Shown piece after piece: positions 51,481 through 62,225 of a stretch of DNA of 64,000 nt. The first letter of the stretch is position 1, and each line of letters starts with the position of its first letter. Source of the DNA: Niebla homalea (Eukaryota; Ascomycota; Lecanoromycetes; Lecanorales; Ramalinaceae); the NCBI GenBank assembly GCA_019925105.1, contig JAHGAU010000005.1:682001-746000 (forward strand). The letters are read 5' to 3'. The notes beneath the pieces were generated by a model. That model ran no database searches and was not told the origin of the DNA. It worked only from the letters and a program-made list of their open reading frames with translations. Position numbers and translations under genes: made by a program.

Positions 51481-52059
51481 ACCTCCCCGTTATAAAATAA
51501 ATTAATACCGTTACGTTAACGGACCTCTTTTTTAAAGAAATTATATTACGTTATAGTACGCCGGTTAGAATCGTAATTAACCGGGGGTCTTTATTTATTA
51601 ATAAATTCTGGGGTTTAATATATTATTACGCGAAGATAAAACGTAAATTAAATACCGTTTTCTACCCGTAAATAGATAATTAAATAAAGCGTTAAAATTA
51701 AGGCTTTAAATAATATTTAAGGACCTTTATTAATTCTGAATAAATAAATTAAGTAAGGTTACTCCCTTTAGCCGAATTTATTTATATAAACTTAAAATAC
51801 TTAACTTTAAGCTATAACCCCTTTATAACGATATATAGTTATAATTTAAATATTTATTTTAAACTTAAGGATAAACTTATAAAAGAAGAGATACCTATAA
51901 TAAAAGATAAAGTTAAAATATTATATAAAATGCGATTAATATTAATAAATTAATAACGCCGTATTATTAAATTAACTTAAAAAACGTATAATAAGAAATA
52001 TAAGTTAAAATCATATAATATTAATAATTTAATAATATTAAATATTAAAAACCTTAAGT

Positions 52060-54576
52060 TAAAGTAATTAAGTAAGAAGCTTATACCTTAATTTATAGGA
52101 CCCTTTAAAATCAGTAATAAAATTGGAATATAAACGTACCGTTTATTCCTCCTTATTACTTATTAAATTTACCTTATTATTTATATTTCTTTTTTAAAGT
52201 TTTATTATATTTACGTTAACGATTAAATAGCGGAAACTATAATATAAATACTTAAATTAATTAATAATAAAAAGGAATAAATAATTAAAGAAATTATTAA
52301 TAAGGTTAAAAGTAAAAAGGGCGTTTAATATTAAGTTAAATAAATTAATTAAGGCCTTAAATATAATTAATAAGTGCCGGAAACGGATTTAAAGTATTCT
52401 TAAGAATTACGGGAATAATATAATAAAATAATACGGAGTAAAAAGAGATGTAAATAAGATTATAATACCGTAATAATAGAGGTTATATATATAGTTAATA
52501 ACTATATATATAATTAATATTATAGTTATTTAGCCTTTATACGTTATCCTTCTATAAGATTATTGGAGTTTAAGCTTTAATTAACGACTTTACTTATTAT
52601 AGGTATTACGTACGCGGATAAGCCGGCGTAACGGAAATGATTATCTTTATTATAATATTATAATTAATAAAAGTAATTTTAATAATAATTACGATAATAT
52701 TAAAAGTAAAAAAGCGTAGGCACTAAATTATAAGCGCTTAACGTATTATTAAATTAAAAATATTAAATAAATAAAGTTATTAAGGTAATAAGAAATCGAT
52801 AAATATATTTATTAAGGTTACGTTAACGTTCTAGTAGCTTTAATAATATTATCCGTTATATTATTTTTAATAATATATAGATTATAAGCGTTTAACGCTT
52901 AATATTATTAATTTTAATAATATTAACGTATAAAAATAAAAGAATAATCTATAGCTTTACGTTAACGCGGATTACTTTCTCCTTCTTTATTTTCTTTTAT
53001 ATATAAGTTAACGGTACTTAAATTAAATATAAGGGTATTATACCGCCTTCTTTTTCCTTTAATTCTTAATTAAAGGTATTTCCTTAATATTATTCGCCGG
53101 AAAAACTCTTTAACTTAATTTTAAAGTATTATTCTTAAAAATTAAAACCGATCCCCTTAACGGTACCGTTAAGGAGAATATAACCTCCTCTCCCTCTTTT
53201 TTAAATAAGCCGAAACCCGTATCTTCCTTTTCCTTTTTATTTTTTAGGTTACCGGATATTATAAACTTAAGGTCCTATCTCCCTATCCCGGATATAAAAT
53301 CGGGAAATAGGGAGTAACTCCTTAATAAAGTTAACTCTTATAAAAGGCCTAGACCCCCCGTATTAAGCCGATTTAATTATTAAATATTAATGCCGTTATC
53401 TTATTATTATATTATAATTTATTTACTTACTTTTTAAGCTAGATAATTTTTCTTTCCGCCGTTTTAACGCGGGCGGTAAGCGTTTTTTTTTTAATTTAAA
53501 GGATTAATATTTTTCCCCTGGTTTTTAAGGTAACTTAACGGAACGTATATTCCGCCTGACCGGCAGTAATTAACGTTTAGCCAATATTTAACCGGAAGGC
53601 TTTAAAATCCCGAAGGATTTCATTACGTTTTTATACGTATTAAACTTACGTTTTAATAAATTACGTACCGATTAAAGGATATTTATATATTTATTAAGTT
53701 ACTTAAGATTATAATTAATCCGGGAACTATATATATATTAAAATAATAATAATCCGACGGCGTAAAGAAGCTTACGGGGAGATAACGGGAAAAGTATTGC
53801 TTACGGCGATACCGTAAGTAAGGTAACGGGTTACATATATAATATAGCTTATTTTATAAAAAGTAAATAGAATAAAATATTATTATACTTATTATTAATA
53901 TTATATTTACGTTTACGTTAATAATACGTTAACGTAAATTACGTTGCTTAAGATCGATTAACTTATATATAATATTAATAAATAAAATAAGCGGATTATT
54001 AACGTAAATAAAACGTTTAAATAACGTTAATATTATTTATTATAATAATAATATAAATAATAAGGGTATATAGTTATATACGTATTAACTTATAAATACT
54101 TATATAGACCCTTAATATATTATACTTATAAAAGCGATTAAAATTATTAAAAAAAAAAAAAAAAAAGAAATTTAAAATAAAATAAAAGCCTTATTATAAT
54201 TATACGTTATTTCTACGATAATACTTATTTTTATTATAACGTAATAAATTAATAATAAAGCCTTAAGTAACCATTAATTAATACCGTAAAGACTCTTTTC
54301 CTACTTACTTTTTCTTACTGGGTTTTATAAAGGGGTTTTTAATAAACTTTATAAGTTACGCTAGCTATTTATTAACGTAAGGTACCCTTATTATATTATC
54401 ATTAGATAAATATTATTATACTCGTATATATACTTAAGGACTCTTTTCCCTTTACCCTTTTTTTATTAAGTTTAATAATAAGTTTTTAATAAGCCTTATA
54501 TTCAGCCGGCTTTACGCTAGCTTCTTAAATATATCTCTTTATACCTTAAAGATTAACGTATAAAGAAGGAGATAAT
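52060..54576 (+). other. Unexplained 3' region of gypsy element C
   Basis: After the integrase C-terminal part (GPFKISNKIG near 52090) about 2.3 kb remain before the 3' LTR. It has no gag-pol motif I can see. It contains a pyrimidine-rich tract at 52980-53250 that would be Lys/Glu-rich on the complement, an inverted repeat near 53280-53312, and an 18-base A run at 54149-54166. It could be an extra ORF, captured DNA or another unresolved insertion. Confidence 0.6.
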
Positions 54577-54910
54577 TATTAATAATTAATATTATCTTTA
54601 CGCCGGTATTATAATAATACGTTATATTATTACGTTAAGGTAAGCCGTTAAGCCTTAGTAAAGGGCCTTAATAAAGGGCCTTAATATACGTTATTTATAA
54701 GCCGTAGCTTAATAAGCGTAAAGCGGGGTAATTATTATTTTTACCTTAAGTAAAAACTATACCCTAGTTCTTTCTGAGTTCCTTAAGAATTAATCTTATT
54801 ATTAATTTACTTATTAAAGTAATACCTAAGTATCCAGACCGTAACGTTACGTCTTCTACACCCACCTTTACTAGTCCCGCCGGCGTGCCGCCAGCGGAGT
54901 CAGTCTAATA
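54577..54910 (+). repeat. 3' LTR of gypsy element C
   Basis: 334 bp, partner of 47288-47621; its last 80 bp are nearly unmutated. Confidence 0.9.
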
Positions 54911-55538
54911 TAAATATAGATGGGATCTTAAGGATTATCTGTCCTCTACGTATAAAGAGTATCCTACACCTATGAATGCTCCCTGGTATCCTCCATGCAC
55001 ATAACAGTAACGGCGGATTATTTAAATACTTTATAAATACCGCGTTTATTAATAATAAAAATAATAAAAAATTATTATACGGCTTTATAATATTAAATAC
55101 CGGTATAATATACGTATAATATACTTGGAAATAACGTACCGTTATTACTTTTACCGTAAAAGCCGAATATATAACTTTTTTAAAGGGTATAAAACGAGTA
55201 TTTAATCCATAAAATGGATTAATAAGACCGGATTCTTTAAAGGTTATAAATTTATCGTTTTATTTAATAATAATAATAATAATATTTCTTTTATTAAGAA
55301 CCCGGAGAATTATTCGCGGATTAAATATATTAACTTTTAATATTACTTTATTTAAGAAAAAATATAAAAAAGCTTTATTTTAATAAAATATATTAATATT
55401 AAAAATTAATTTATAAATATTATAATAAAGCCCTTATTAAAATAACCCTTTAAAATAAATCGATTAAAGCTTAAATTATATTTAATAAATTAATAGCGGT
55501 ATTACCATTATAAATTCATTATAGCTTTAAAGAGGGAG

Positions 55539-55814
55539 TAATATATAAGGGTATTCCGCGGTTATCTTAACAGCCCCTGTATTAAAGACCTTATCGCATA
55601 AAGGTTTACCAGATGGCCTTTTATTAACGGTATTATAGGTGCACCGGTGCATAAGGTGCGGTGAGTATACGGTCATTAAACGGTCCTTGGGATGGATACA
55701 AATACGGTCGTTGTCACAGTGTAATTAGACAAGCATAGTGGTAGACTCAATACAAGTGATTCGGCTTACTCACCCTTCCCCTGCACCCTGCACCCATCTG
55801 CGCATATTGCATCA
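55539..55814 (+). repeat. 3' LTR of copia element E
   Basis: Partner of 26800-27072. Here the inner (left) half is RIP-mutated and the outer (right) half is GC-normal, the mirror image of the 5' LTR. A purine tract AAAGAGGGAG precedes it. Confidence 0.92.
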
Positions 55815-55819
55815 CTCTA
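55815..55819. repeat. Target-site duplication, right copy (ctcta)
   Basis: Five bases following the 3' LTR; matches 26795-26799. Confidence 0.9.
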
Positions 55820-56293
55820 CCCGGACGATCATTGCAAAGCGGTTGGTCAATGGTTGGCAAGAATATCGAGGTACCACCAGCTTACTTCAACCAATGTGAT
55901 TAGGGCAGACCCTGCGGCTCCTTTATGACGCATCGAAGCCCGGACGCCGATACAGTTGGAATGGCTACTTTCGGGCCCGGCAACATGCGGGGAAATAGGG
56001 AGGACTGAAGTATGAAGCGCTTGTCATGAACCTATCGTGGAGTCAGGAGGAAAAGGAGGGCGGGGTTTAGAGCCTCTTGTATCTCTATCATTTGGAATAA
56101 ATAGTAAAATCAAGCTGTGTATCGAGGCGGTATAGACTTACTCACAATCGCAATAGACAGCTCGTCCAGCAAAAAAGGTTGTCATTTGAACGGTATAATC
56201 CTTATTGGAGCGAGAAGCCCCACCCAAAAAGCGGGAATCTGTCCGGCAAATCCCCGGCTTTGATCTTGACCCTGGAAGCGACCAAGTTGGAAG
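55820..56293. other. Spacer between transposon block and GCV3
   Basis: About 470 bp of normal composition, presumably the GCV3 promoter. No RIP spill-over is visible. Confidence 0.55.
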
Positions 56294-57009
56294 ATGATAG
56301 CAAGTCGATTGTCCAAACGTCAACCTCAATTGGCTACGATGACTAGCGGGGTGATATTCAGATGTTGCAGATATTTACCTTCAACACGAACATCTGCCCA
56401 ACTCTACGCACGGTGGCCGCGAACCCCGCAATCTCATACTTGTCAAAGGAGCTTCGTTACGAGTCCAGCTTGTAAGGATTTGAATTATTACAAGGCCTTA
56501 TACGTACCTTGACTAAAGATTGCCCTGATAGACAGGGAAAAGAGATACACCAAGGACCACGAATGGCTTGAACTATCACCGGATGGAAAGACAGGTATGA
56601 GCCCCTCCAGGTTGTGGTCAGTGGCTGCTTCCAGCAGTGGCTTGAGCAAGCTATCATACAACCGTGGCATGCTGACCATCGCTAAACAGGAACGATTGGA
56701 GTATCCACTTATGCCGCCAAGAATCTTGGAGATGTCGTCTTCGTCGAATTACCGGACACGGATATGGATGTCAAAGCAGGTGACTCAATTGGCGCGGTGG
56801 AGTCGGTCAAGTCGGCGTCGGACATCATGACACCGGTGACTGGGAAGGTTATTGAGGCCAATGAGGTTCTGCAAGGGAAACCGGCTGTGATCAATAAAAG
56901 TCCTGAGGGAGATGGGTGGATTGCTCGGATTGAGGTTGGGGATGCTGGTAGAGGGGAGCATGGGGAATTGATGGACGCGAAGGCCTATGGAGAATTCACC
57001 GAAGAGTGA
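56294..57009 (+). CDS. GCV3: Glycine cleavage system H protein, mitochondrial
   Basis: Exons 56294-56471, 56532-56594 and 56690-57009 give 186 aa. An Arg/Ser-rich N-terminus of about 55 residues is the mitochondrial presequence. The mature part runs RYTKDHEWLELSPDGKTGTI, then YAAKNLGDVVFVELPD, then GAVESVKSASDIMTPVTG. Lys121 in ESVKS is the lipoyl attachment site. The protein carries the aminomethyl group between the P, T and L proteins of glycine decarboxylase. In yeast, H protein is also needed for lipoylation of other enzymes. A second in-frame ATG (56339) would still leave a 171-aa precursor with a targeting peptide. Introns are 60 and 95 nt. It is the first gene right of the heterochromatin-like block, about 480 bp from the LTR. 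Confidence 0.9.
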
Positions 57010-57632
57010 AGCGATGCAAGAAAGGTCTCTCGACTTCGAAGAGGCCAATGGCGTCTGGTGCTGGTATAGGGGATAAGACCGGGTATCAAACTTGGGGTGA
57101 GGGATTGGTCCGTGAGGGACCACGACTTGCTTTTGATGTGAAGGAGGAATGATGTACATCATCTGTATATACTATATTCGAAAGATCTTCCATACTGCCT
57201 TCAACAGGCGAGGGTACGCGCAAGACATGCAGTGAATGAAAATATCTACCATGATTTCCTATAGGTTAAGCCTATTGTCTGGCTGAAATTTTTGAGATTC
57301 ACTTCCAAATGCCTATTCTAATTCTAGATACAATAGACACAATGCCCTTTTAATAGGCAATGAATTTTCACGTTTCAATTCAGGCGAAGATGGTCATTCG
57401 AAGAGTACAACTTTATTAACCCAGCTGCTGGTCTGTTTCTCTTCCATCTCATGACGTTGGTGGCCCAGCCTCCGCAGATCCTTCAATGCCTCGATCACTC
57501 CTTGGCCCTTGCATTTCAAGCATGGCGAGGCACAGAACATTGATGTTTCTTTCCCACGTGGCCATCTTCAGCTCCATCTGACATCCTTCATGAAGAGGTC
57601 TCTATGATCCCCTCCACTCTTTTAGGAGATAC
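57010..57632. other. Intergenic spacer
   Basis: About 620 bp. A near-repeat of AATAGGCA occurs around 57350. Nothing else stands out. Confidence 0.45.
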
Positions 57633-59316
57633 ATGTTGGTCATGAACCCGAAAATGCTTCTGCGCTACCTGTCTTTCGTTACCCTGTTCGCAGTCGCCAG
57701 TGCCTCGTTGATACAAGCATTCGTACCCAGTGCTCGACCCTACATCTCACACCGTTCACTGCAAAAAGCCTTCGCCTTGATCAAGCCAAAGCCAAAACCA
57801 CATATACCAACCGTGGAGGAAGAGCGAGCTGCCGCTGTCAAAGAAGCTTTTTCACAAACCTTTGAAGGATACTTCGGCCGGTGTAGAGGTCAAGATGAAT
57901 TCCTTCCCGTCACCGAAAGCTGCAGCAATACGAGGAATGCGTGGGGCGCCAGTGCGGTCGACGCGCTCTCAACGGCGTTGGTCATGGGCATCGAGCCCAT
58001 TGTGACTGAGATCCTGCAATTCATCACCACCGTAGATTTTACCCAATCGGAAATGGAGGTCAATCTGTTTGAGACCACCATTCGCTACCTGGCTGGCATG
58101 ATCGCTGGCTACGATCTGCTCAAGGGCCCCTTTGCAAACATGACGACCGATGCTGCAGCCGTCGAGTCACTCCTCTCCCAATCCAGAATCCTTGCCGACT
58201 CCCTGAAATACAGCTTCAACACCCCCTCAGGCATCCCAAACAACATCCTCAACTTCACCAATCAAGGTACCGACGGCGCCGATATTAATGGTCTTGCGAC
58301 CACTGGTACCCTGGTCCTGGAATGGCAACGCCTGTCGGACATCACAGGCGACAGCACCTATGGCGAGCTCGCCCAAAGAGCAGAATCCTACCTCCTCAAC
58401 GCGCAACCGCCGGAGAACATCCCATTCCCAGGCATGCTGGGCACCCGGCTCTGGATCGAGAACGGCACCTTCACGGACGCCAACGGCGGCTGGGGCGGCA
58501 GCACCGACAGCTACTATGAATACCTCATCAAGATGTACGTCTACGACTCGGAGCGGTATGCGCCCTACCGAGACCAGTGGATCGTCGCCGCCGACTCCAC
58601 CATCAAATACCTCGCCAGCCACCCCATCACCCGCCCGGACCTCACCTTCCTCGCCCTGTACCAAAACACCTCCTTGATCAAGAGCAGCTCGCACCTGACC
58701 TGTTTCGATGGCGGGAGCTTCCTGCTGGGTGGCCAAGCACTGGCCCGCCAAGATTACATCGACTTCGGCCTCGAGCTGGTCAAGGGCTGCCATGAGACGT
58801 ACGCCTCGACGCCGACGCACATCGGTCCCGAAGGGTTCAGCTGGGACGAGAAACACGTGCCGATCGAACAACAGGATCTCTTCAAGGAGCACGGCTTCTA
58901 CATCGACAACCCATTCTACGACCTCCGGCCCGAGGTCATCGAGAGCTACTATTATGCCTATCGAGTCACGGGGGATAAGATGTACCAGGACTGGGCGTGG
59001 GATGCGTTTGTGGGGATCAACTCCACATGCCGGGTGGGTAAGGGGTTCTCGAGCATCACCAATGTGACCCTAGAAGGTGGAGGTGAGGCCGCGAATGGGC
59101 AGGAGAGTTTCATTTTTGCAGAGGTGCTGAAGTATAGTTATCTGATACAAGCGCCGGTGAGTGGCCTCCGCCATTGCAAGGTACTAGGCATTGCTGACAT
59201 TGATCTCTCTCTCTTTCTCACAGGGCGACATCTTCCAGGTCAACGATGGCGGAGTCAATCATTTCGTATATAACACAGAGGCCCATCCGTTCAGGGTAGC
59301 GGGCCCGCCTGTCTGA
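57633..59316 (+). CDS. GH47 class I alpha-1,2-mannosidase
   Basis: Exons 57633-59156 and 59224-59316 give 538 aa. The N-terminal hydrophobic stretch (LSFVTLFAVASASLIQAF) is a signal peptide or membrane anchor. GH47 blocks occur in order: GASAVDALSTALVMG, NLFETTIRYLAGMIAGYDLL, LVLEWQRLSDITGD, GGWGGSTDSYYEYLIKMY, YDLRPEVIESYYYAYRVTGD and GQESFIFAEVLKYSYLI. The last exon encodes FVYNTEAHPF, whose Thr contributes to the catalytic Ca2+ site. The enzyme trims alpha-1,2-mannose from N-glycans in the ER/Golgi or is secreted. Several N-glycosylation sequons are visible (NMT, NFT, NGT, NTS, NST, NVT). Without the second exon the enzyme would lose the Ca2+ ligand. ATGs at 57642 and 57654 are alternative starts. 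Confidence 0.92.
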
Positions 59317-60426
59317 TGATGCTTGTGGCAACGTAACGTGACTCTCCAGAAATATACGAAAATGTGTTATACACACCAGGGCCTTTGGAAATTACTAAGT
59401 AAAATGTCCCGCCATTGATTATGCAACGTTCTTGATCTTTGATGTCATTCTATGATTTTCAGCCATCACATCGCGACCTCTCATGTATTCTATCACAACC
59501 CCCGTCGAGGCATCCCACATCGACGCGAGGTCAAAGCATGCCTGTCGTATAGGTGGGCTCAGCACTGGACTCGAAGGGACAGTCACTATTGCCGCGCTCG
59601 GTTTGACCACAAAAACTCTTGCGTTGTGAACGGCCAACCCGTTCCGTGGCGGTTCAGTCACAAAGGATGCATGCCGTACACGCTGGCCCCACCCCCCAGC
59701 ACACCAGAGCAGTAAGGAAGGATTGATTCCAGCTTCACCCAATATATATATATATACCCCCAGCTCGATCAAGACCACGGGGGGTGGCGAACTCTCCCCC
59801 CGGAATCGCCCATCTCAATCATCCATCACCACCTTCCTCCCTTTCCATCTTGTAGGCAGACTAAGCGAGCGGACATGGGGGGGCTTACTACATAATGCAC
59901 GTGCCTCGTTCTTGATGTGTGGGGTGGGGCCCAGCCATGAAGCGTTGCTGATTCATCGTGTGCCGAAACCACGTTGTTCATGATATTCACTGCAGCGGTC
60001 AACAACATCGTTGGTACTGCATACGTTGCCTGACACAACGCTAAGCACGTGGCGCGAAGTGAATGATTTGGCGAGTATCTATGGGAGTGAAGTATCTTCA
60101 TTATGGATGACACGCAGCTGCCTTACAGGATTCATCTTCTCAAACGTAGTCCCTGGAAATTTAGCGAGAGGGCGATGGGTGTACGGGATGAAAGTGCTTA
60201 TTTGGCAGGAACGGTTGGGCAGTGCCCCTGAAAAATGACTTTGACTAGTATAGAGGAGCATGCATATCCTTCTCGGACTCTGGTCAAGGGAAGAGCAAAG
60301 AAGGACGATTAAAGGTCAAGAGTATTAAACGTGGTAGCGCTGTCCGAAAACAATTTTGGTAGGAGCAAGAAGGCAGCTCATGCTTGAGTCAATTTGGGGC
60401 GAGGACTTAAAGTCAAAATAATCAAA
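59317..60426. other. Convergent spacer with a TA microsatellite
   Basis: About 1.1 kb between two convergent genes. A short (AT)n run lies at about 59742-59756 and C- or G-homopolymers occur near 59757 and 59780. I see no supported gene. Confidence 0.5.
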
Positions 60427-62225
60427 TCACCATTTTATAGCATACTTCTCCCTCAAATGCCCTCCAAATTTCATAAACAGAATTGGCGCCGGGGCCAGTG
60501 CTAAGCTGAGGAAACCGAACACACTGACACCCCAGCCATAGCCAACAGCTGCGAATAATGGGTTAGCAATCAGGGGCATGATCCCACCAACGATACTCCG
60601 GAACACTGTTCCCGCTGCGATTGCGGAAGCGGCATACTTGCTGAAGCTGTCAATGTAGTAATTCTGAACCGTATTGAGGATCATCACCTGACCCAGCCCG
60701 AAGACCAGTGTGGCCAGTACGGTCACAAACCAATGGACTCTGAATTCCACGGTCCATGCGAACCAGAACAATGATATGGGTATCAGGACGGCGCCGATGT
60801 TTGCGAGCGGGAGTCGGTATTCGGGTTTAGATTCGCCCCCGTTTCTGGCCGTCAGTCTGTTGTAGACGGTGTCGATCCTGGGGACTAGGAACCACACCGC
60901 AATGAAAAAGCCGACGCCAGGGCCGAGATACGTGAGGCCGATCTCGGTGGTGCTGAAACCGTACTCTTGACCATATATGGCCTCGAAATTAGTCCAGAGG
61001 CTGTATATGGTACCGAAGAGGATGGCCTGGTAAAGAGCCATGGTGAAGACAATGGGCTGCATGAAGAGGAGCTGCACCGGACGCTTGAGATTCGAGAGGA
61101 CGCGGGAGCGGATTGGTCGTAGATCTTGATTCGCGATGCGGTAGGCTTTGGTGTGGTTCGATGCCTCTTCGTACTCCTTCTTACGCCAGGCCAGGAGTAC
61201 CGGAGCATAGGTCTCGCGGAGGAAGAAATATCCGGCGAGGGTGTTGATGACACATACAATTGTCAAAAGCCAGAACAGCCAGCGCCAATTCAGTCCCTGT
61301 ACAATGAATCCACCGAACAAGGGACCCAGTGTGGGACCTAGAAGAGGTCCCAAAAGATACCAACCAAAAATGCTGGCTCGCTGGCTGGGGTCAAACATGT
61401 CACTTATGGTGCCGCCTCCATTGGCGATGCCAATACTGCCGAAAAAGCCCGCGAATGCTCTCATCGTAATGAGAAATACTATGTTTGGCGACAAGGCTGT
61501 TGGGATCTGTATCAAGGTGAAGATGCCAAAGCACACAATGTAGAGCCGTCGTCGACCGAATGTTTCGCTTAATGGGGCAAGAATGAGTGGTCCGATCCCA
61601 AGGAAGATCACGAAGCCTGTAGTAGCACCAACGACGGTACCGAGATCGCACTTGAGATCTTCTGCAATCTGTGATATCCCGGGCGTGAACATTGAAGATG
61701 CTAGCGGTGAGAGGACTGCGGTCGTTTCAGTAAATATAATTTTGACGCAACTCAAAATCGAAATATCAATAATAACAGGAACTCTGAGTCATCCTCACAT
61801 CGCAGTGATGTTTAGTTGAGAAATAAGCAGACCTCTGAACACGAGAGCAGAGGCTTTGGTGATAAACCAAGCAGAAAGCTTGCTACGAAACAGCTCTTAG
61901 AGCCTCCTAGTATGATGGGGGATAAGGAATGGCAACATGTCAACGCTTTTCAAGTAGATTATTACATGGACATCGGGCTTTTCGTTGTAAATGAGAACGC
62001 GAGTACAAATCAATACTGACCAGCCATCAAAGCAATGATCCCCACATTAGCCAGCTTCCGCCGCCTCGACCAATTCCTCGGATTATCTGCATCTTCCTTC
62101 TCGAACTCGACGACTTCGTAATCCTGCTCATCCTCGGCAGTGTGACCATCGGGATCTGGTGCATGCCCATTTTGGTGCAGCAGAGGCGAGCGCTCGTCGT
62201 GGTCACTGTCATGTGAGCCAGCCAT
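60427..62225 (-). CDS. MFS multidrug/polyamine-type transporter, 12-TM DHA1
   Basis: Two exons on the minus strand, 62021-62225 and 60427-61715, give 497 aa. The N-terminus is acidic and cytoplasmic, ending DADNPRNWSRRRKLANV, the NPxNWS signature of fungal DHA1 exporters. Exon 2 starts LSPLASSMFTPGISQIAEDL and carries motif A (LSETFGRRRLYIV). GLNWRWLFWLLTIVCVINT and YFFLRETYAPVLL (the DHA1 ETYAPvLL turn) follow. The C-terminal half ends with a basic tail. Likely a plasma-membrane proton antiporter. The intron (61716-62020) is long at 305 nt, and its acceptor is the one that restores frame (MAG|VLSPLA). Confidence 0.88.

Larger units (their letters stand above)
47288..54910 (+). mobile_element. 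Ty3/gypsy element C (plus strand), inserted in the D1 LTR
   Basis: LTRs of exactly 334 bp each, 47288-47621 and 54577-54910, are flanked by the duplication taaat (47283-47287 and 54911-54915). Total 7,623 bp. On the plus strand are reverse transcriptase, then integrase, then a short C-terminal domain: the gypsy order. A purine tract (54562-54572, AAAGAAGGAGA) precedes the 3' LTR. About 2.3 kb between the end of pol and the 3' LTR is not explained by a standard gypsy genome. RIP has removed all open frames. Confidence 0.92.
33549..55006 (-). mobile_element. Ty3/gypsy element D1 (minus strand), interrupted by D2 and C
   Basis: Terminal 147-bp LTRs, 33549-33695 and 47232-55006 (the latter split by element C), are flanked by the duplication gtaac (33544-33548 and 55007-55011). 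After removing D2 (36029-42943) and C (47288-54910), each with one 5-bp duplication, the element is 6,910 bp. That is within 5 bp of the intact sister copy D2. Coding relics read on the minus strand. It inserted into copia E, so it is younger than E and older than D2 and C. Confidence 0.9.
47232..55006 (-). repeat. Right LTR of gypsy element D1, split by element C
   Basis: 56 bp (47232-47287) lie left of C and the rest (54916-55006) right of it; together they make 147 bp. The right piece is barely RIP-mutated and ends CACATAACA. Confidence 0.88.
26800..55814 (+). mobile_element. Outer Ty1/copia LTR retrotransposon (E) with nested insertions
   Basis: Direct LTRs of 273 and 276 bp sit at the extreme ends of the AT-rich block and are flanked by the same 5-bp target duplication, ctcta (26795-26799 and 55815-55819). 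The LTRs begin TGATG (TAATA in the RIP-mutated copy) and end TTGCATCA. Removing the later insertions F (27587-29335) and D1 (33549-55006) leaves about 5.8 kb, a normal full-length copia size. Integrase and reverse transcriptase relics lie on the plus strand in that order, the copia arrangement, in the same frame. A polypurine tract (55529-55538) abuts the 3' LTR. The element is dead: stop codons interrupt every domain. Confidence 0.93.

Noticed and set aside
26800..55814. Mitochondrial DNA insertion as explanation for the AT-rich block
   Set aside because: No mitochondrial gene or rRNA is present. LTR pairs, target duplications and pol relics account for the structure, and the loss of CA/TG points to RIP.
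58227..58892. 221-codon minus-strand open frame
   Set aside because: It is a shadow of the high-GC GH47 mannosidase gene on the plus strand.
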